Source: Alistipes excrementigallinarum
Lineage (GTDB): Bacteria > Bacteroidota > Bacteroidia > Bacteroidales > Rikenellaceae
NCBI GenBank assembly: GCA_019112825.1
Contig: DXIP01000013.1
Location: 62,001 to 126,000 of the forward strand
Length of the DNA: 64,000 nt
Reading direction: 5' to 3'
Within the stretch, counting starts at the first letter, position 1. Every line of letters starts with the position of its first letter. Under the pieces are notes generated by a model that was not told the origin of the DNA, did no database searches, and saw only the letters and a list, made by a program, of their open reading frames with translations. The translations under genes were made by a program, and so were the position numbers. This document shows positions 32,416-40,704 of this stretch, piece after piece.

Positions 32416-32506
32416 GGAACGCAACGCGACCGCATACGCCCCGCCAGGCCCCGCAACAACCGGCCTGGACCGTTCACAGCCGGGCGCCATCCGCCGCGGG
32501 CCGCCG

Positions 32507-33175
32507 CTACTTGTCGCGCGTACGAATCAGAATCACGCCGTTGCCGCCGCGCACGCCGTACATGTTGTTGCCGCGCTGCACCTCGACCGACTTGACCTCG
32601 TAGATGCTGATGCTGTTGAGGCTCGAAACGGGCATCCCGTCGCAGACAATCAGCGCCGCCGAGGAGGAGTTGACCGAACTCTGACCGCGGATGACCAGCT
32701 CGCCGTTGATGAGCTGCAGCCCGGGAACCAAGGCCAGCAGCGCCGTCTGGAGGTCCGTAAAGCCCTTCTGGAGCATCATCTCGCCGGTGATGCCCGACGA
32801 CGAGCCGGCATATTCACGCCGCTTGACATAGCCGAAGCCGAGGTCCACCAGCTCCTCGTCCTCATCGTAGGAGGGCTGCTCGCCGCCCCACAGCACCTTG
32901 AGGCTGCGCCGTCCGTCGAGCGGAATCTCGACCTTCTCGCGCCGGTACTGCAGCAGGAGCGTGTCGGTGGGCTTGAGGTTCGTCAGACCGAAGCGCCCCT
33001 CGCGGTCGGCCACCGTACGCTTGTCGCTGTTCTTGACAAAGACGCGCACCTTGACCCCCTTGCCCGAGAGGTCCTTGACCAGTCCGTTGAAGGGGACATC
33101 GGAGGAGTCGTTCTGCTGGGCGCACAGCACGAAGGGCACCAACAGCAGGAGCGGAAGCAGAAGTCGTTTCATCAT
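32507..33175 (-). CDS. Stand-alone TonB-receptor plug-domain protein
   Basis: 222 residues. Signal peptide of about 20 residues (LLLPLLLLVPFVLCAQ). Residues about 28-85 look like a carboxypeptidase-regulatory-like beta-sandwich (FNGLVKDLSGKGVKVRVFV...REGRFGLTNLKPTDTLLLQY). Residues about 118-220 are a plug domain: GFTDLQTALLALVPGLQLINGELVIRGQSS, ALIVCDGMPVSS, ISIYEVKSVEVQRGNNMYGVRGGNGVILIRT. The gene ends where SusC-like receptors would begin their barrel, and there is no barrel sequence downstream. It may work as a periplasmic domain or be a decayed receptor; the clean stop and intact signal favour a functional gene. Its 5' leader contains 21-bp repeats. Confidence 0.85.
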   Translation of the reverse strand: MMKRLLLPLLLLVPFVLCAQQNDSSDVPFNGLVKDLSGKGVKVRVFVKNSDKRTVADREGRFGLTNLKPTDTLLLQYRREKVEIPLDGRRSLKVLWGGEQPSYDEDEELVDLGFGYVKRREYAGSSSGITGEMMLQKGFTDLQTALLALVPGLQLINGELVIRGQSSVNSSSAALIVCDGMPVSSLNSISIYEVKSVEVQRGNNMYGVRGGNGVILIRTRDK

Positions 33176-33238
33176 GGCTCGTAGCGGTTAGGTTCGTAAA
33201 AGCGGAATAAGGCGGACCGCGAGGCGGGATGCCGGGCC

Positions 33239-33322
33239 GGACGCACCGGAGGTCGCGCCGAACGCACCGGAGATTAAGCCGGAGGCACCGGAGGTCACGC
33301 CGGAGGCATCGAAGCTGCCCCG
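33239..33322 (-). repeat. 21-bp tandem repeat in the leader of the plug gene
   Basis: Four copies of a 21-base unit (GGACGCACCGGAGGTCGCGCC and variants) start at 33239, 33260, 33281 and 33302. They lie between the -7 element at 33345 and the ATG at 33175, so they should be transcribed. On the minus strand the unit encodes seven-residue repeats of the form LRCxRRD in a frame open from an ATG at 33335. Confidence 0.85.
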
Positions 33323-33344
33323 CCGGGCCGCATTCCATCAACTT

Positions 33345-33352
33345 CAAATATA
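33345..33352 (-). promoter_or_regulatory. -7 promoter element for plug-domain gene
   Basis: TATATTTG on the minus strand, directly after the fmt terminator. It predicts a leader of about 160 bases containing the 21-bp repeats. Confidence 0.65.
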
Positions 33353-33353
33353 G

Positions 33354-33385
33354 AAAAAAGCGGAGAAACCAACAAATTTCCCCGC
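33354..33385 (-). terminator. Terminator downstream of fmt
   Basis: On the minus strand GCGGGGAAA pairs with TTTCTCCGC and is followed by TTTTTTC. The 172 bases between it and the fmt stop are GC-rich, with repeated AACCACCCGGAAC motifs and no gene. Confidence 0.75.
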
Positions 33386-33557
33386 TTGAAGCCTTTATTG
33401 TCTAGACCCATGTGCCTGCCGATGCGGGCAGAACCACCGAATGGAGGGGCATTGACCGGAACTGCCTTAAAGCCATCTCAAACCACCCGGAACTGCCCCC
33501 GAACCGGCCACAACCGGTCCGAACCACCCGGAACGCGACCGAAATGCTACCGGCCCG

Positions 33558-34526
33558 CTACCGGAACGAGCAGTTGTTGACGTCGCGCCAGCCGAGCAGC
33601 AGTTCGCGAACCGGAAGCCGCTTCTTGCCGGCCATCTGCAGCTCGTCGAGCCAAATCCAACCGTCGACGCAGGCCACGCGCAGCGTGCGGCCGTCGCTGA
33701 AGAGCGTACCGGGCTGCTCGCCGTGCCGTGCCGCCTCGAAGCGGGCCGTAAAAATCTTGACGCTCGTCGCGGGCTCCGACTCCCCGTCGCGCACAACACC
33801 GCTCCAGGCGGCAGGATAGGGCGAGAGACCACGCACGAAGTTGACGATGCGCAGCCCCGGAAGGCTCCAGTCGATGCGGCAGTCCTCCTTGAAGAGCTTC
33901 GGCGCGGGCTTGAGCTGCCCGTCGTCGTACTCGGGCTGCGCCACAGGGGTGACATCGCCCGCAGCGAGGCGCTCGACCGTATCGAGCACCAACTCCGTGC
34001 CGCGGTGCATCAGCTTGTCGTACATCGTACCGACGTTGTCTTCGGGCAGAATCGGCATGCGCGCCTGAGCCAGAATGGCACCCTTGTCGATTTCGTGGTT
34101 GAGCAGGAAGGTGGTCACGCCGGTCTCCCGCTCGCCGTTGATGATGGCCCAGTTGATGGGCGCCGCGCCGCGGTACTGCGGCAGCAGCGAGGCGTGGAGG
34201 TTGAAGGTGCCCAGACGCGGCATCGACCAGATGACCTCGGGAAGCATGCGGAAGGCGATGACGATGCCCAGGTCGGGCTGCAGCGCCCGCATCGCCTCGA
34301 CGAATTCGGGGGCGCGCAGCTTCTCGGGCTGCAGCACGGGCAGCCCCAGTTCGAGCGCCGCCACCTTGACGTCGCTCTGGTGGACCTTCTGGCCGCGGCC
34401 GGCCGGCTTGTCGGGCGTCGTGACGACGGCCACCACCCGGTAGCCCCCGGCGACAAGCGCCCGGAGCGAGGGTACGGCAAATTCGGGCGTACCCATGAAT
34501 ACGATGCGAAGATTCTTTGCATCCAT
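33558..34526 (-). CDS. fmt: Methionyl-tRNA formyltransferase
   Basis: 322 residues from ATG 34526. The formyl-folate domain has RIVFMGTPEFAVPSLRALV, VVTTPDKPAGRGQK, the catalytic FNLHASLLPQYRGAAPINWAIINGE and TGVTTFLLNHEIDKGAIL. The C-terminal OB domain covers about 210-318 (IVNFVRGLSPYPAAWS, LRVACVDGWIWLDELQMAGKKRL). It formylates initiator Met-tRNA. It lies 131 bases after ribBA, behind that gene's terminator; no separate TAnnTTTG promoter is clear. Confidence 0.97.
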   Translation of the reverse strand: MDAKNLRIVFMGTPEFAVPSLRALVAGGYRVVAVVTTPDKPAGRGQKVHQSDVKVAALELGLPVLQPEKLRAPEFVEAMRALQPDLGIVIAFRMLPEVIWSMPRLGTFNLHASLLPQYRGAAPINWAIINGERETGVTTFLLNHEIDKGAILAQARMPILPEDNVGTMYDKLMHRGTELVLDTVERLAAGDVTPVAQPEYDDGQLKPAPKLFKEDCRIDWSLPGLRIVNFVRGLSPYPAAWSGVVRDGESEPATSVKIFTARFEAARHGEQPGTLFSDGRTLRVACVDGWIWLDELQMAGKKRLPVRELLLGWRDVNNCSFR

Positions 34527-34602
34527 TGTCTGCGAATTTGTCCGGTGGGCCCGTGCACCCTCCGCTCGCGGGGAGCGCCGAGGCCGCGGCCGCACCGGTG
34601 AA

Positions 34603-34641
34603 GGTGAAAAGGAAAGCCCCGCGGTGCGCACCGCGGGGCTT
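34603..34641 (-). terminator. Terminator of ribBA
   Basis: AAGCCCCGCGGTGC pairs perfectly with GCACCGCGGGGCTT, followed on the minus strand by TCCTTTTC. Confidence 0.8.
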
Positions 34642-34657
34642 CGTTGCGTGGTACGCC

Positions 34658-35875
34658 CTACTTGAGCCCCAGCTTGTGGTGCATGCGCTCCTCCTTGGTC
34701 TTCAGGTAGCGCAGGTTGTAGGCGTTGGGGGCGATGACGATGGGGACAATCTCGTCGATGGTGATGCCGTAGCCCTCCAGACCGGCCCGCTTCTGCGGGT
34801 TGTTGGTCATCAGCCGCATGTGCTGGATGCCCAGCTCGCGGATGATGCTGGCACCGACGCCGTAGTCGCGCTCGTCGGCCCGGAAGCCCAGCTTGACGTT
34901 GGCATCGACCGTATCGAACCCCTCGTCCTGGAGCTTGTAGGCCTTGATTTTGTTGCACAGGCCGATGCCGCGCCCCTCCTGCTGGAGGTAGATGATGGCG
35001 CCCTTGCCCTGCTCGTCAATCATGCGCATCGCCTCGTGCAGCTGCTCGCCGCAGTCGCAGCGGCACGAGCCGAAGATGTCGCCCGTGGCGCACGAGCTGT
35101 GGACGCGTACGAGCACCGGCTCGTCAGCCGACCACGTGCCCTTGGTCAGCGCCACATGCTCCAGACCGTTGCTCTTCTGCCTGAAGGGGGTAATCATGAA
35201 GTCGCCCCATGCCGTGGGCAGGGGGACCGTCTCGCCCTTCTCGACAATCGACTCCTCGCGCAGGCGGTAGGCGATGAGCGAGGCAATCGAGATAATCTTG
35301 AGTCCGAACTTGCGGGCCACCTCGCGCAGCTGCGGCAGGCGGGCCATCGTGCCGTCCTCGTTCATGATTTCAATCAGCGCGCCGGCGGGCTGCAGACCGG
35401 CCAGACGGGCCAGGTCGACGGCTGCCTCGGTGTGGCCCGGGCGGCGCAGCACGCCCTTCTGGCGCGCACGCAGCGGATTGATGTGGCCCGGACGGCCCAG
35501 GTCGGCGGGACGCGTCTTCGGGTCGGCCAGCGCGCGGATGGTCGCCGCACGGTCGTGAATCGAGACTCCGGTGGTGCACCCCTCGCCCAGAAGGTCGACC
35601 GTCACGGTGAAGGGGGTGCCCAGCAGCGAGGTGTTGTTGGGCTCCATCATGTTGAGCTCAAGCTCGGCACAGCGCTCCTCAGACAGCGGTGCGCAGAGCA
35701 CGCCGCGCCCCTCCTTGAGCATGAAGTTGACGATTTCAGGCGTGATTTTCTCCGCCGCGACGATGAAATCGCCCTCGTTCTCACGGTCCTCGTCGTCGAC
35801 GACGATTACCACCTTACCCTGTCGGAAGTCATCGATGACCTCCTCGACGCTATTCAATATGCTCTCCGTTGCCAT
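34658..35875 (-). CDS. ribBA: Bifunctional 3,4-dihydroxy-2-butanone 4-phosphate synthase / GTP cyclohydrolase II
   Basis: 405 residues. RibB half (1-205): VVDDEDRENEGDFIVAAE, CTTGVSIHDRAATIRALAD and RPGHTEAAVDLARLAG. RibA half (about 210-402): LVRVHSSCATGDIFGSCRCDCGEQL with the zinc cysteines, QEGRGIGLCNKIKAYKLQDEGFDT and LTNNPQKRAGLEGYGI. Both halves keep catalytic motifs. The enzyme supplies both early precursors of riboflavin. The start overlaps the end of the LptF/G-like gene by 26 bases, indicating co-transcription. No FMN riboswitch is visible because the promoter lies before the permease gene. Confidence 0.97.
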   Translation of the reverse strand: MATESILNSVEEVIDDFRQGKVVIVVDDEDRENEGDFIVAAEKITPEIVNFMLKEGRGVLCAPLSEERCAELELNMMEPNNTSLLGTPFTVTVDLLGEGCTTGVSIHDRAATIRALADPKTRPADLGRPGHINPLRARQKGVLRRPGHTEAAVDLARLAGLQPAGALIEIMNEDGTMARLPQLREVARKFGLKIISIASLIAYRLREESIVEKGETVPLPTAWGDFMITPFRQKSNGLEHVALTKGTWSADEPVLVRVHSSCATGDIFGSCRCDCGEQLHEAMRMIDEQGKGAIIYLQQEGRGIGLCNKIKAYKLQDEGFDTVDANVKLGFRADERDYGVGASIIRELGIQHMRLMTNNPQKRAGLEGYGITIDEIVPIVIAPNAYNLRYLKTKEERMHHKLGLK

Positions 35876-37388
35876 TTGGTTGGGATTTAGATTGTTCGTT
35901 CTTGCGTTTGAATTTGAGTTTGCTCCACTTCACCCCCTTGAACACTCCGTTCAGATGGAGCTTCTCGCGGAGCACCTTGATGCGACCGGCGTACCAGTCG
36001 GTATCGAGCAGCGACGAGTCGTTCGTCGCCTTGTAGGTCAGATAGACGGCGATGGGCGCGAGGATGAAGGTCGAGAGCCACATGCCGTAGACGGCATCCC
36101 AGCTCCCCTCCTTGGCCAGCTTCTCGCCCGTGATGCTGATGATGTAGTAGATGACGAAGAAGATGACCGAGATGACAATCGGCATGCCCAGTCCTCCCTT
36201 GCGGATGATGGCCCCCAGCGGCGCGCCGATGAGGAAGAAGATGATAATCGAGACGGGCAGCGAGGTCTTGCGGTGCCACTCCACCTTGCTGCGGTAGAGC
36301 TGGTTAAGCGCATCCTTCGACATCGACTCGTCGAACGAGAACATGTTGCGCGAATTCTTGGCCAGCGTCCGCGCCTGGTCCCACACCCGCTCCTTCTCGC
36401 GCACGGGAAGCTGCTTGAGCGAGTCGATGGCATACATGCGGCCGTAGCCGCGCTTGTCGACGCGCAGGCTGTCGACCATGGCCAGCACCGAGCTGTCCTT
36501 GGCGAAAATCTGCTCCTTGAGCAGCGGCTCGTACGAGCGGCCGGTCACCGAATTGACCTCCACCTCGAGCGAGTCGATGTCGTGCTGCAGTTCGTTGATG
36601 TTCTTGGTCTGGCTGTTGGAGAACTGGTCCGAGTTGCTCCGCTCCATCGCGAAGCCGTCCATCGAAATCCGCTGGTCCTGCATGTCGAACGTATGGTGGC
36701 GCAGCGAGCTCTTGGTATACCACTGGCTGTTGCGCGTCTGCTCGTAGGTCTCGCCGTGGAAGAGCGTCACCAGCAGGAACTTCTTGTCGTCCGAGAGGCG
36801 GATGTAGCCCGAATCGGCCACAATCGTGTTCATGTTGCCGTTCACCTCGCGGTTGTCGTAAATCAGCACGTCGCGCAGCAGGTGCGTCTCGGGGTCCTGA
36901 CGCCCGACGCGAATCGACATGTTGTCGATGCCGTTGAAGAAGAGGCCGTCCTGGAACTCGATGGTCTGCTTCTGCTGGCGGATGTCGTAGAGGATGCTGT
37001 ACATCTTCTTGTTGGCGTAGGGGACCAGGTTGTTGCTCACGAAGAAGCTGCCCACGGCGATGATGCCCACCACCACCAGCAGCGGCCGCATGATGCGCGG
37101 CAGCGACATGCCGGCCGACTTCATGGCCAGCAGCTCGTAGTTCTCGCCCAGGTTGCCCATCGTCATAATGGCGGCCAGCAGCGTGGCCAGCGGCAGACCC
37201 AGCGGAATCATGTTGGCCATGGCGTAGGCCATCAGTTCGATGATGATGCCTGCGCTGAGGCCCTTGCCCACCAGCTCGTCGATGTAACGCCATACGAAGT
37301 TCATCATCAGGACGAACATCACGATGAAGAAGGTCATAATCATCGGTCCGAGGTAGGACTTCAGTATGAGTTTGTAGATGGTTTTCAT
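35850..37388 (-). CDS. LptF/LptG family LPS export permease (YjgP/YjgQ)
   Basis: 512 residues, longer than the approximately 360 of E. coli LptF/G, as usual in Bacteroidota. Three N-terminal membrane helices (YLGPMIMTFFIVMFVLMMNFVWRYIDELVGKG, IIIELMAYAMANMIPLGLPLATLLAAIM, ILVV region near 105), a large periplasmic beta-jellyroll-like domain (about 125-365) and three C-terminal helices (SLPVSIIIFFLIGAPLGAIIRKGGLGMPIVISVIFFVIYY). It forms the inner-membrane part of the Lpt bridge with LptB. Whether it is F or G cannot be decided. It heads the run with ribBA. Confidence 0.92.
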   Translation of the reverse strand: MKTIYKLILKSYLGPMIMTFFIVMFVLMMNFVWRYIDELVGKGLSAGIIIELMAYAMANMIPLGLPLATLLAAIMTMGNLGENYELLAMKSAGMSLPRIMRPLLVVVGIIAVGSFFVSNNLVPYANKKMYSILYDIRQQKQTIEFQDGLFFNGIDNMSIRVGRQDPETHLLRDVLIYDNREVNGNMNTIVADSGYIRLSDDKKFLLVTLFHGETYEQTRNSQWYTKSSLRHHTFDMQDQRISMDGFAMERSNSDQFSNSQTKNINELQHDIDSLEVEVNSVTGRSYEPLLKEQIFAKDSSVLAMVDSLRVDKRGYGRMYAIDSLKQLPVREKERVWDQARTLAKNSRNMFSFDESMSKDALNQLYRSKVEWHRKTSLPVSIIIFFLIGAPLGAIIRKGGLGMPIVISVIFFVIYYIISITGEKLAKEGSWDAVYGMWLSTFILAPIAVYLTYKATNDSSLLDTDWYAGRIKVLREKLHLNGVFKGVKWSKLKFKRKNEQSKSQPNGNGEHIE

Positions 37389-37434
37389 GCTACGCTTCCA
37401 CAGTCATTTGCAGGGGGCCGGTGAACGGCAGGCA

Positions 37435-37442
37435 CAAAGATA
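37435..37442 (-). promoter_or_regulatory. -7 promoter element for the LptF/G-ribBA operon
   Basis: TATCTTTG on the minus strand, 46 bases before the ATG at 37388. Confidence 0.65.
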
Positions 37443-37622
37443 CAATAAAAAAACGAATAAACGGCCTTCGCGGCGGACTATCCGCAGCCTTCCGTCGGGA
37501 AGTTTCGCGCGGCGGCGGGCTGCGTCAGCCTCCGTGCAGCAGAATAGGCTGTACTCTAAGAAATTGCGGCCGGGAAGAACCACCCCAAAAAAACGCCGCA
37601 CGGGAGGGGCCATGAGGCCGCG

Positions 37623-38483
37623 TCAGCGGTCGGCGCCGGCCACGGGGGGCTCCGACACCGGAGCAAGACGCGGACGCAGCCGTGCGCAGAGGCGCGCGAC
37701 GACCAGCAGCAGCGTCAGGATGAAGATGATGGCCGCACCGGGGGGCACCTCGAAGCCGTAGCTGAGCACCAGCCCCCCGACGTTGCCCGCCACGGCCACG
37801 AGCGGCGCGGCGAGGGTAATCGTGCGGAACGACTTCGAGAAGCTGTTGACAATCACCACCGGAATGGTGAGCAGCGAGATGAGCAGCACGATGCCCATGA
37901 TGCGAATCGAGAGGACGATGGTCACGGCGATGAGCGCCGCCAGCAGGTAGGAAATCACGCGCGTATGGATGCCGCGGCTGCGGGCGAACTCGCGGTCGAA
38001 GGCGACGTACATGACCGGACGCAGCCAGAGCAGCGCCCCGGCAATCAGGAGGGCAGTCAGCACGGCGAGCGCCGCAACGTCGCCGTCGGTCACCGTCACG
38101 ATGCTGCCGAAGAGATAGGCCGACAAGTCGCCCGAGGTGTATCCCGGGCGGAGCGACATGAAGAGCGCCCCGACGGCCATGCCCACCGACCAGATGATGC
38201 CGATGGCCGAATCCTCGCGGATGCGCCCCCGCGTCGAGGCCCACTCGATGCCCAGCGCCGAGAGGACGGCGAAGAGCATCGCGCCCAGAATCGGATTGGC
38301 ACCCAGGTAGAAGGCGATGCCCAGCCCGCCGAACGACGAGTGGGTGATGCCGCCCGCCAGAAAGACCATCCTCCGGCAGACGACATAGGTGCCGACGATG
38401 CCGCAGGTAATGCCCGAGAGGATGCAGGCGATGAAGGCGTTCGAGAGATAGCCGTATTGGAAGAGGTCGCTGAAAAATTCCAT
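37623..38483 (-). CDS. Metal ABC transporter permease (ZnuB/MntB family)
   Basis: 286 residues from ATG 38483. ABC-3 type permease with about eight helices: FIACILSGITCGIVGTYVVCRRMVFLAGGITHSSFGGLGIAFYL is the typical N-terminal block, and DREFARSRGIHTRVISYLLAALIAVTIVLSIRIMGIVLL the conserved later one. It would import zinc or manganese with an ATPase and a binding protein; neither is beside it. The promoter at 38503 shows the gene is transcribed alone, so the partners must be elsewhere. The ends differ from iron siderophore permeases. Confidence 0.93.
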   Translation of the reverse strand: MEFFSDLFQYGYLSNAFIACILSGITCGIVGTYVVCRRMVFLAGGITHSSFGGLGIAFYLGANPILGAMLFAVLSALGIEWASTRGRIREDSAIGIIWSVGMAVGALFMSLRPGYTSGDLSAYLFGSIVTVTDGDVAALAVLTALLIAGALLWLRPVMYVAFDREFARSRGIHTRVISYLLAALIAVTIVLSIRIMGIVLLISLLTIPVVIVNSFSKSFRTITLAAPLVAVAGNVGGLVLSYGFEVPPGAAIIFILTLLLVVARLCARLRPRLAPVSEPPVAGADR

Positions 38484-38502
38484 AGTACAGTTGGAGCGTC
38501 TG

Positions 38503-38510
38503 CAAAGGTA
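38503..38510 (-). promoter_or_regulatory. -7 promoter element for metal permease gene
   Basis: TACCTTTG on the minus strand, 20 bases before the ATG at 38483. It rules out in-frame upstream starts. Confidence 0.7.
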
Positions 38511-38607
38511 CATCTTTTGTGCCCGGGAAGCAACTCGCGGCGCATAAAAAAGCGCTGCCGTCCCCCTCGCGAGGACGGCAGCGCCGCATGACAAGAGGCT
38601 GAGTGCC

Positions 38608-39597
38608 TCAGAAGAGAATGGCCAGACGCGCCTGGATACCGCTCAGTCCGTCGAACTGGAAGTAGTTGGCGCCCAGCTCTAAGCGACTGTAGCTCAATCC
38701 GATGCCACCGCTCAGGTAGTAGGACTCGGTCTCCGACACCTCGTATCCGCCGCGCACCTCGACATAGGGCGAGAAGCGGCTCTTGAGCAGATAGGCCTTC
38801 GCGTTGAGGAAGAAGGGAACCATCACCTTGCTATCCGTATAGCCGTAGTCGTCGTAACCGGAGTTCAGACGCTCAGCATTCGCCTTGAAGACTCCGACGC
38901 CCAGACCTGCGAAGAAGTGCTTGCCGCACTGCCGGCCGTGGATGGTCGAGAAGGCAAAGCCGTCACCCCTGAAGTCGGACGAAGTGGTGAGGTTGATGTA
39001 GCTGCCCTCAACCAGACCGCGGTATCCCGAGCGGCGTTCGCGGAACTTGCCGCCCTTCGCCCGGACGGGTTTCGGCGTGGTGACCGAAACGGCCTTCCCG
39101 AGCGAGGCTCCCTTGCGGGGCGTGGGCCGGAGTGTCTCGGCCAGCACGAGCGTCGTCCGCACCGTATCGGGACAACGCACGGCATTGATGGTCCGGATGT
39201 CCTCGAACGTAGCCGAACGGAACCGCTCGTAGCGGGCGGGATAGCCGCTCACCGTGAGCCGGTGCTCGGTGCGGAACCAGTGCCGGTTGGCCTCGTGGCG
39301 CACCTTGGGCTCGACCAGCAGGTCGGCCGACCTTCCGGCAAGCGCACGGGCAACCAACGCCTCGCGCTGAGCCTCCACGGGCGTCGAGCCCTTGAAGAGG
39401 TGATTCGTCCAGGTCGTATCGACCTCGACCCGAACGGGCGCGACGTCAAGTTCGGCAACCGTCGGCATTTGTGTGATTTCGGCACGGAGCTCCACCGACC
39501 GTGCCGTCTGAACGCGACGGGCTACCGAGCAGGACGACGCAAGGAGTACGACCGCCGCCAACAGAGGCAGCCGTACGGTATTGTGTCCCAGACTCAT
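38608..39597 (-). CDS. Lipoprotein-type domain fused to a small outer-membrane beta-barrel
   Basis: 329 residues. Lipobox-like LLASSC (Cys 23). Residues about 30-145 are homologous to the small lipoprotein encoded next door (39613-40056): shared features are LDVAPVRVEVDTTW / LEVSETKVT, ADLLVEPKVRHE / ADILVEPQFTYT and VSGYPARYERFRS / VSGYPARYRNFRS. Residues about 190-329 read as alternating amphipathic strands (SYINLTTSSDF, FAGLGVGVFKAN, SPYVEVRGGYEVSE, YYLSGGIGLSYSRLELGANYF, final QARLAILF), typical of an eight-stranded porin-like barrel ending in Phe. Lipid anchor plus barrel in one chain is unusual. Function unknown. Confidence 0.75.
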   Translation of the reverse strand: MSLGHNTVRLPLLAAVVLLASSCSVARRVQTARSVELRAEITQMPTVAELDVAPVRVEVDTTWTNHLFKGSTPVEAQREALVARALAGRSADLLVEPKVRHEANRHWFRTEHRLTVSGYPARYERFRSATFEDIRTINAVRCPDTVRTTLVLAETLRPTPRKGASLGKAVSVTTPKPVRAKGGKFRERRSGYRGLVEGSYINLTTSSDFRGDGFAFSTIHGRQCGKHFFAGLGVGVFKANAERLNSGYDDYGYTDSKVMVPFFLNAKAYLLKSRFSPYVEVRGGYEVSETESYYLSGGIGLSYSRLELGANYFQFDGLSGIQARLAILF

Positions 39598-39612
39598 ATC
39601 CGACAGCGTACG

Positions 39613-40056
39613 TTATTTCTGAACTACCGGGAGCATGAGTACCTGCTGCTGCGTCGAGGGGTTGCGCAGTGCGTTGATGGCCTCGGCGTCCTCCTTGGTC
39701 AGGGAGCGGAAGTTGCGGTAGCGTGCGGGATATCCCGACACCTCGACCGTCGTCAGACGACCCTTCTTGTCGTAGGTATAGGTAAACTGCGGCTCGACGA
39801 GGATGTCGGCACCCGTCTTCTTCAGCGCCTCGGCAATGGCGTTCTGCTCCTTGACCTTCTTCGACAGGTACTTGCCGTCCTTACCCGTGCAGATGCCCGT
39901 TACCTTGGTCTCCGAAACCTCCAGGTCCGAGACGTTGACCATCGACTCCATGGCGGCGGGAATCCGCGCCACGCGTGCCGTGTGCGACTTGTAGACACTG
40001 TTCGAGCATGCACTCAGAGCGACCGCAGCCGCCAGCAAAAGAATAGTTCTTTTCAT
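39613..40056 (-). CDS. Small lipoprotein, paralogue of the N-terminal domain next door
   Basis: 147 residues. Signal peptide with lipobox ALSACS (Cys 17). The mature domain starts near VNVSDLEVSETKVTGICTG and contains ILVEPQFTYTYDKKGRLTTVEVSGYPARYRNFRSL. Members of this type are frequent in Alistipes-like genomes, but I cannot name a family. It lies 15 bases upstream of the barrel fusion gene and shares its promoter, so the two may work together at the outer membrane. Confidence 0.75.
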   Translation of the reverse strand: MKRTILLLAAAVALSACSNSVYKSHTARVARIPAAMESMVNVSDLEVSETKVTGICTGKDGKYLSKKVKEQNAIAEALKKTGADILVEPQFTYTYDKKGRLTTVEVSGYPARYRNFRSLTKEDAEAINALRNPSTQQQVLMLPVVQK

Positions 40057-40305
40057 AATTTTGTAGAATTTGACTTGTGTTCCCGCACCCCGGAACGGGT
40101 TATTGCATGAGGGAGGCGTGGTGCTGAAGGTTCATTCCGGACATAGGTACAGGCCGCACCGTACGGTGCGCCTGCGCCTCAACACACAAGTACGCGAAAA
40201 AGAGGGACGCGACCGTCCATTCTCCGTTTTCGAACCACACAACCGAGAACAAACTTACGCTTCCGGTATACCATTCTGCTCAGCATATTGTCCTGAAAGG
40301 ACACA
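40057..40305 (-). other. Long leader region of the lipoprotein operon
   Basis: If the -7 element at 40306 is used, the transcript has a leader of about 240 bases. It is moderately GC-rich, with no clear ORF or known riboswitch fold that I can recognise. Confidence 0.4.
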
Positions 40306-40313
40306 CAAATATA
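40306..40313 (-). promoter_or_regulatory. -7 promoter element, lipoprotein pair
   Basis: TATATTTG on the minus strand with TTG about 23 bases upstream, inside an AT-rich island. Confidence 0.6.
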
Positions 40314-40433
40314 CTTTTTATCCGATAAAGATGCAAGAAATACCAACAAAAACGTCCTTTATGGACAACTATTCGTTCGCAGCCCCCTGCCGTCAGCCTC
40401 CACCCTTCGCCTGCCTTCCTTCCTGCCTTCTGC

Positions 40434-40517
40434 TTCCACCTTCCACCTTCCACCTTCCACCTTCGGCCTGCCGCCTGCCGTCAGCCGCCTGCCGCCTGCC
40501 GCCTGCCGTCAGCTTCC
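40434..40517. repeat. 7-bp tandem repeats (CTTCCAC and CTGCCGC)
   Basis: About four copies of CTTCCAC pass into about seven copies of CTGCCGC/CTGCCGT/CAGCCGC with the same 7-base period. It lies between the DUF2795 terminator and the lipoprotein promoter on the minus strand. The flanks 40380-40630 are non-coding. Confidence 0.8.
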
Positions 40518-40631
40518 ACCCATGCGCCCTTGCTATATGCCGCCCCACCGCTCCGCACAAGCCCCTCCATCCGAGCCGCGACGAACTTTCCCTCCCGGCC
40601 GCGACAGACTTCCCTTCCCGGCTGCGACGGA

Positions 40632-40660
40632 CAAAAAAAATGCGACCCGAAGGTCGCATT
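40632..40660 (-). terminator. Terminator of DUF2795 gene
   Basis: AATGCGACC-TTCG-GGTCGCATT followed by a T8 run on the minus strand, with a stable tetraloop. Confidence 0.9.
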
Positions 40661-40704
40661 AGAAAGTTTTCAAATATCTGTCAAACAGATATTTACAAAT
40701 TCAA

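Noticed and set aside
38484..38594. 37-residue extension of the metal permease from a TTG codon
   Set aside because: A TACCTTTG promoter lies inside it and the membrane protein begins normally at the ATG at 38483.
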